A DNA stretch of 36,747 bases, taken from positions 1-36,747 of the IMG/VR virus record IMGVR_UViG_3300010430_000241; one strand, 5' to 3'. Below are positions 32,437 to 36,747 of this stretch, piece by piece; positions within the stretch are counted from its first letter, which is position 1; each line of letters starts with the position of its first letter. The DNA is from a virus. The notes below the pieces were generated by a model, which did no database searches, was not told where the DNA came from, and saw only the letters and a list, made by a program, of their open reading frames with translations. The position numbers were made by a program, and so were the translations under genes.

Positions 32437-32955
32437 TTAGTTACCCGTACTTCCGAAGCCACTGCAATTTCGCTGTGTAATGCCTAAATTATCATGGCAA
32501 TTAACTTCTATTATATTTGGTGTACACTTTTTATGAATTACTAATTGTACTAATCTATCACCATGTTTTATCATAATCTTTTTATCACTTAAATTTGCAA
32601 TACAAGCAATCAATTCACCTGTATATCCTTCATCGATTATTGAATCACCAGATATCATTAATTTCTGATTGGTTGATGATCTACATTCTAATCTACCATA
32701 ATAGCCCATAGGCATCCTAACAAATATACCAGTTGGAATGTTGACCATTTGTTTCTTTGGTAACCAGAAGTACGGCATTGTGTCCATACTTGGTGAAGGC
32801 ATGATCCCTAATGCAAAACCATCTGCTTGATGGATTCCAATATGCTCTTGTACTATAGATGGCAGATCATAGCCCACATCACCTTGTTTCTTGACATGTA
32901 TTAAATCAAATTCTCTAGCCTCTTCCGTTCTGAACACCTTCAAATCTTGCATCAT
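32437..32955 (-). CDS. dut: dUTPase
   Basis: A 172-residue trimeric-type dUTPase that keeps uracil out of DNA and supplies dUMP. The five motifs are seen: VGYDL (27-31), RSS (92-94), GDSIIDEGYTGEL (103-115, with Asp108), GDRLVQL (132-138) and GFGSTG (166-171). An insertion of about 15 residues (GIMPSPSMDTMPYFWLP) lies between motifs 1 and 2. Two ATGs lie in a row (32955 and 32952); GAGGAGG is at five or eight bases. It follows the NrdD stop directly. Confidence 0.88.
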   Translation of the reverse strand: MMQDLKVFRTEEAREFDLIHVKKQGDVGYDLPSIVQEHIGIHQADGFALGIMPSPSMDTMPYFWLPKKQMVNIPTGIFVRMPMGYYGRLECRSSTNQKLMISGDSIIDEGYTGELIACIANLSDKKIMIKHGDRLVQLVIHKKCTPNIIEVNCHDNLGITQRNCSGFGSTGN

Positions 32956-34893
32956 CTATTCCTCCTCATGCCAATCTTTACAGACTCTTAATTCTGCATC
33001 ATAATTTCGTCTAGTTGGGTTCCAACATTCTTCAAATGAATAATACCCTATCACTCGATTCATTGCTGTTTTAATTGGTGCTCCACAATCAGGGCATTCT
33101 CTAGACTGTCCGATTATGTTTGTGTGTCCATTTATACATTTACCTGTTCTAAAACAGATCCCAACATGATTAACACCAGATTGAGCACACAATTTAAATA
33201 GTTGATACATCATTTTTGCTGAATGCAGTCTATCTTCAAAGTTCAAATGAACAATACCACCACCTGAAATTATGCTCATGAATCTACCTGCGATATCAAT
33301 TCTATCGAAGATATCAACATCAGCAATTAATGGAACATATTGATTACTATAAAGATTGGTTGCTATGTCATATCCAAATGTTCTATCTTTCTTAACTAGT
33401 GTAACACAAGTTTGTTCACCTGGAATTTCTTCAATGTTATAAGCCCAACCATCTTCTTTGCGATATTCCTTTGTCTTTTCACGCATGAATGAGAATATAT
33501 CTTGAGCAATCTCGGTGCCGTTATCATCTATGATATCATATCCAAGATATTCTACCATTTCCTTAGCACCCGTAATACCAAATGTTGAGAACATCGTATC
33601 CAATGAGAACCAGCCCGTACCGCCGCCTTCACGATCTCCGAAGAACTTGAGATATTTAGGTGTACGATCAATTCTCTTTTGTAAGACATCTATTCTATGA
33701 ATCTTTAATAATCTTCGTGCTGTATCCATTCTGTGTGTTAATAGCTCTTCTATAGACCCCTGACCTGCATTTGAGTCTAATGCTAATCTAGGTAGATTGA
33801 TTGTTACTACTCTATGAGATCCAATATTAACCCCGCCATTTCCAAAGCTATCTGGTGACATATCCATATCATCTAGATCATTCTCATATCTACAACACAT
33901 TGCCAACTTGGATTTCTTGCCAAAATGGATATTGAAATTACCCAAATTCATATTGGTTTCTGCCGCCCACTGTGCGAACTCTTCATCGATGAATTCTTTC
34001 TTATCGCCGATCGTGATGTTCATTGTTACTACTGGAAATCTGTATGGGAATCCAGTAATTGGATCACCATTTTTGAACCACTCACAGAATATCTTCTGTA
34101 ATTCCATGATATAGTCTATATCTGGCTTGCTACCATCAGGATAGAATACGTGACCAAATAGGCTATTTAGACCAGATTCATCATAAATACCGAGATTGAC
34201 GAATGGAGATTCTCCTTCAGATCTTGATGCGTCATTGAAAAGGACAACCAATGATTGATAATCTTGGATGATTTCTTTCCTATGGGCTGGATTTCTAGGG
34301 TCGAGGTTCTCTTTTTGACAGAAATGTGCATACCACATGAAGAAGTCTGATGGTGCTGTTGCTCCTGCAAATTGTCTTGACATATCTCCAATGAGCTTGT
34401 CGACCTGTGAGATAAATGATCGTCTGTGCTTCGCTGGTGTATTAATTGATGGTCCATAAGGTCTCCCTTCCACTACCATGCTTGTTAAACTGAATGCATA
34501 GCAATACGGTAGTTGTAATTTCTTGCCGTGTGCGTCATGGAAGTATAATTCTCCGTCCCAAATCGCCGCAATGTCTCTGTTTGCTTGGTCAATACCATAT
34601 CTCTTCACACCATAATACCATAATGTATGATATCCCAATAACTTCATAGGTCCATTCATAAGATGTGCAGAGTATGTTGTTGGATCTTGTATTTCTGTAA
34701 TATTGCTGTTCTGATCTTGATAGACATCTGATAGTCTATTTTGAAAAAATTCTTTACTTGAATTACCGATATCTAATTGATTGGGTGCAATCCCTGTTAA
34801 TTTTAGTAGATCTAATCCTTTACTACTTTGTGTATATGAATCATATAATAATTTAAATTCTCTCTCTACAGTAATACCAGCTATTCTTGACAT
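32956..34893 (-). CDS. nrdD: Anaerobic ribonucleoside-triphosphate reductase, large subunit
   Basis: A 645-residue glycyl-radical enzyme that makes dNTPs from NTPs without oxygen. The start is set by AAAGGAG five bases before ATG 34893; the frame could open further upstream but this is the sensible start. Features: KLAMCCRYEND with the thiyl Cys, GNGGVNIGSHRVVTINLPRLA, and the glycyl-radical loop RVIGYYS (Gly616) near the C-terminus. The zinc site appears altered: Cys586-xxx-His590 and Cys600-xx-Cys603, where T4 NrdD has four Cys. The N-terminus is short, without a full ATP-cone, as in T4-like phage enzymes. The activator NrdG is the next gene upstream. Confidence 0.9.
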   Translation of the reverse strand: MSRIAGITVEREFKLLYDSYTQSSKGLDLLKLTGIAPNQLDIGNSSKEFFQNRLSDVYQDQNSNITEIQDPTTYSAHLMNGPMKLLGYHTLWYYGVKRYGIDQANRDIAAIWDGELYFHDAHGKKLQLPYCYAFSLTSMVVEGRPYGPSINTPAKHRRSFISQVDKLIGDMSRQFAGATAPSDFFMWYAHFCQKENLDPRNPAHRKEIIQDYQSLVVLFNDASRSEGESPFVNLGIYDESGLNSLFGHVFYPDGSKPDIDYIMELQKIFCEWFKNGDPITGFPYRFPVVTMNITIGDKKEFIDEEFAQWAAETNMNLGNFNIHFGKKSKLAMCCRYENDLDDMDMSPDSFGNGGVNIGSHRVVTINLPRLALDSNAGQGSIEELLTHRMDTARRLLKIHRIDVLQKRIDRTPKYLKFFGDREGGGTGWFSLDTMFSTFGITGAKEMVEYLGYDIIDDNGTEIAQDIFSFMREKTKEYRKEDGWAYNIEEIPGEQTCVTLVKKDRTFGYDIATNLYSNQYVPLIADVDIFDRIDIAGRFMSIISGGGIVHLNFEDRLHSAKMMYQLFKLCAQSGVNHVGICFRTGKCINGHTNIIGQSRECPDCGAPIKTAMNRVIGYYSFEECWNPTRRNYDAELRVCKDWHEEE

Positions 34894-34903
34894 ATTTTCT
34901 CCT

Positions 34904-35374
34904 TTAATAACGGATCTCATATAGTCCACCGTCACGACCTCTCCTCTTAAAGGCCTTTTGGTTTTCTGATGATGGAAATCCGTCTCTTTTTTGATTGTGT
35001 CTATACATACCATATTTAATAAAATCACATATATTTTCAAGATTTGTTCCAATTGATATACGTGTATATCCAGTATATAATGCTATGTTTCTTTTATAGA
35101 TATTTCTGAGTTCTGATGCTAGCAGAAATAGATCAGCATATGATTGGTCAAGTGGTTCTCCGCCTAGAAATACTATCCAATCATTATCGGCAATATTTAC
35201 AGTCTTTACAATATCATCTATTGACATCTCAATGCCATCAAATGATTGTAGTTCTGGATTTTGGCAATCTTTACATCCAATATTGCATCCCTGAAACCAT
35301 ATTGTAGTTACTGCTTCATCCGTGAATGGTTTACCGTTAGTTATATCGAATTTATCTATTCTCGCTATCTTCAT
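34904..35374 (-). CDS. nrdG: Anaerobic ribonucleotide reductase activating protein
   Basis: A 156-residue radical-SAM activase that installs the glycyl radical on NrdD. The 4Fe-4S cluster motif Cys30-x3-Cys34-x2-Cys37 (QGCNIGCKDCQNPEL) and the 'FLGGEPL' motif are clear. Its start overlaps the kinase stop (ATGA), and the NrdD gene starts 10 bases after its stop, so the pair is coupled. Confidence 0.9.
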   Translation of the reverse strand: MKIARIDKFDITNGKPFTDEAVTTIWFQGCNIGCKDCQNPELQSFDGIEMSIDDIVKTVNIADNDWIVFLGGEPLDQSYADLFLLASELRNIYKRNIALYTGYTRISIGTNLENICDFIKYGMYRHNQKRDGFPSSENQKAFKRRGRDGGLYEIRY

Positions 35375-35898
35375 TGGATTGCCTTCTTTATATCAAATAC
35401 AACATCTTGTAATGCCTGATTTCCATTGACTACGATCTTTGGTGAGATTTGTCTGATCATCGGCAATGTGACTTCATTATATTTCTCAAATCTGTTAACA
35501 ATGATTGATAGTATATCATCATTTCTTTTTCTTTGTGATAGTCGATATCCGCAGACCTCCAGATCTGTGTCAACCAAGATAATAATTGGCTCTGAATTTG
35601 TAATGCTCTTTAAGAACAGATATTGATCATAGAATCTTGGAAATCCATCTAATACTATCATATTAGCTGTATTGGATGCCGCCACTATTTTAGTCTGTAT
35701 CTGTGTTCTCATCGCCATTTCATTTGCTAGTCCGCCTCTAGCAAGACTATCCGCTGTATTTGTGTCGATTTTTGCTAATTCTCTTGCAATATCACCTGAT
35801 GATATGTAAATTCCTCCAAGGTCTGTTGAGAGTTGTCTGCCTATGGCTGATTTACCTGATCCAGGTGGTCCTACAATTACTAAAACTTGTGTATTCAT
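35371..35898 (-). CDS. Adenylate-kinase-like nucleotide monophosphate kinase
   Basis: A 175-residue P-loop kinase of the adenylate kinase group. The P-loop is GPPGSGKS (10-17), the NMP-binding part SSGDIARELA, and DGFPRFYDQ the third motif. The lid is very short (YRLSQRKRNDDILSIIVNRFEKYNEVTLPMI), as in short-form AK, UMP or dNMP kinases. It probably helps to make dNTPs together with the reductase and dUTPase, but its exact substrate is not clear. AAAGGAG lies ten bases before ATG. Confidence 0.8.
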   Translation of the reverse strand: MNTQVLVIVGPPGSGKSAIGRQLSTDLGGIYISSGDIARELAKIDTNTADSLARGGLANEMAMRTQIQTKIVAASNTANMIVLDGFPRFYDQYLFLKSITNSEPIIILVDTDLEVCGYRLSQRKRNDDILSIIVNRFEKYNEVTLPMIRQISPKIVVNGNQALQDVVFDIKKAIQ

Positions 35899-35947
35899 AA
35901 TTACTTGCTCCTTTCAAAATCGCCGCATAGTTGTTATAGTGTTTGAG

Positions 35948-35972
35948 CCAGCCATCGTAAAGTGATGACCGG
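35948..35972 (-). terminator. Hairpin between helicase and kinase genes
   Basis: On the - strand RNA, CCGGUCAUC pairs with GAUGGCUGG through nine positions with two G-U wobbles and a 7-base loop. On the + strand the wobble positions become A-C mismatches, so the structure is favoured in the operon's own transcript. No T-run follows, so it is more likely a processing or attenuating hairpin than a strong terminator. Confidence 0.4.
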
Positions 35973-35980
35973 CCCGTAAA

Positions 35981-36747
35981 CTATTGTTCATTGAACATAA
36001 ACTTCGTTTCTCCAATTCTTTGTGTGGGACCGTCCAAATATAAGCTAAATGGTATATCACGTTCACCATGTCTATTCTTATCAATTAATCCCTTAATATT
36101 CCCTACTACAGGTAGTGTGCCCTCATTAATCTCATCTTCTGTTCTACGCTTTAATGTAATATAGTTATCTGCATCTTGTGCTATTTCATATGATCCTGCA
36201 CCATGTTCGGCACGTGCATCATCTTCGATCAGTGCTTGTTTGCTTAACTGCGACACCAATACGACAGCCACCTTGAACTCATTCGCTAATTGCTTCCATG
36301 CCTTTGAGATCAGTCCAAGCTCCTGATATCGCTGTTTCTTAGTGCCAGATATCATTTGCAATTGAACGTAATCGATAAAGATAACTTTAGCTTTGTATTT
36401 CATTATATGTCTACGAGCTATTGACAATGCCTTTGATAAATCATGACCCTGATCTGCAATGTGTAATTTTGATTGTGCTAGTAATGCCGCCGCACCCTCT
36501 ACTGATCTAAGTTCTTCCTGATCTACATGACCAGTACGTAACTTCTCTGATTCTACACCTGAGAGCATCGACATAAATCTAGTCGTACATTGTTCCTTAG
36601 TCATCTCAAGCGATAGCCATAATGAATCTTCCAATTCAGTTTCTGGCGCTGTTATTGAAATATATTCTGCCCAGTTTTGGCATGTTACAGTCTTACCAAC
36701 TGTTTGATTTCCAGCCACTACAGTGAGTGTAGCATCATCTAGTCCTA
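35981..36747 (-). CDS. dnaB: DnaB-like replicative helicase (partial, cut by window edge)
   Basis: The C-terminal ~255 residues of a RecA-like replicative helicase; the frame is open through base 36747, so the N-terminal part lies beyond the window. The GTG at 36718 is an internal codon, not the start, as GLDDATLTV precedes it in frame. Walker A is AGNQTVGKT, then SLEMTKEQCTTRF, Walker B IFIDYVQL, and VVLVSQLSKQALIEDD with the arginine-finger-type GAGSYEIAQDADN segment. It unwinds the fork for the polymerase. The stop is TAG at 35981. Confidence 0.88.
   Translation of the reverse strand, partial: GLDDATLTVVAGNQTVGKTVTCQNWAEYISITAPETELEDSLWLSLEMTKEQCTTRFMSMLSGVESEKLRTGHVDQEELRSVEGAAALLAQSKLHIADQGHDLSKALSIARRHIMKYKAKVIFIDYVQLQMISGTKKQRYQELGLISKAWKQLANEFKVAVVLVSQLSKQALIEDDARAEHGAGSYEIAQDADNYITLKRRTEDEINEGTLPVVGNIKGLIDKNRHGERDIPFSLYLDGPTQRIGETKFMFNEQ

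Noticed and set aside
34894-35052. Longer NrdD from an upstream start
   Set aside because: The extension overlaps NrdG, has no ribosome binding site and is not NrdD-like, whereas ATG 34893 has AAAGGAG at the right distance.
36716-36718. GTG as the start of the helicase gene
   Set aside because: The frame continues upstream to the window edge with helicase-like residues, so the gene is truncated rather than starting here.
1-36747. tRNA genes
   Set aside because: No cloverleaf with a GTTCRANYC T-arm was noticed in any gap, and gaps are too short except 3688-4181.

Overview
This window is one contiguous piece of a tailed-phage genome with a contractile tail (myovirus morphotype), roughly 35-37% GC by eye. 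A low-GC Firmicute host, probably able to grow anaerobically, is suggested by strong AGGAGG ribosome binding sites, a BhlA/UviB-like holin, a copper-amine-oxidase-N ('stalk') domain, a single SLH-like motif on the endolysin, the MNLQLFAG leader on the tail tube, and an anaerobic ribonucleotide reductase pair (NrdD/NrdG). I see no integrase, repressor, tRNA, CRISPR array, insertion sequence or rRNA, so nothing here speaks for lysogeny.

Bases 1-24015 are all on the + strand and hold the late genes in virion-assembly order. They run terminase large subunit, portal and a small membrane protein, then a terminator and a structured 494-base non-coding stretch. Next come protease/scaffold, a decoration-like protein, major capsid protein, small connector and neck genes, sheath, tube, tail assembly chaperones with a -1 frameshift site, tape measure, LysM hub protein, gpD-like hub, spike, gp25-like wedge, gpJ-like and gpI-like wedge proteins, receptor-binding protein and a DUF4376-like protein. 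Two wall-associated proteins follow: a permuted NlpC/P60 protein and a papain-fold protein that lacks its catalytic Cys. Then come the holin and amidase endolysin, and two further virion-type proteins.

A bidirectional terminator near 24048-24088 separates these from a convergent block on the - strand (24148-36747), which is the replication and nucleotide-metabolism operon. Read in its own direction: DnaB-type helicase (cut by the window edge), adenylate-kinase-like NMP kinase, NrdG, NrdD, dUTPase, a sigma-like factor, a free-standing PHP domain, two unknown proteins, the DNA polymerase III alpha palm/fingers protein, a free-standing HIRAN protein, a 40-codon basic peptide, a HAD phosphatase, RNase H and an ATP-dependent DNA ligase. 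Most genes overlap at ATGA or TAATG junctions, so translation is probably coupled.

The most notable points are: (1) DnaE is split exactly between its PHP and polymerase parts, with two unknown genes in between; (2) the pentamer GCAGC/GCTGC is almost absent although GCGGC/GCCGC is common, which looks like escape from a GCWGC-specific restriction system; (3) a perfect T_TTA_AAA slippery heptamer would fuse the two tail chaperones and add a zinc ribbon; (4) a nested scaffold start lies inside the protease gene; (5) a pseudo-papain protein sits next to an apparently intact NlpC/P60-like protein; (6) the non-coding stretch between 3688 and 4181 is rich in hairpins.
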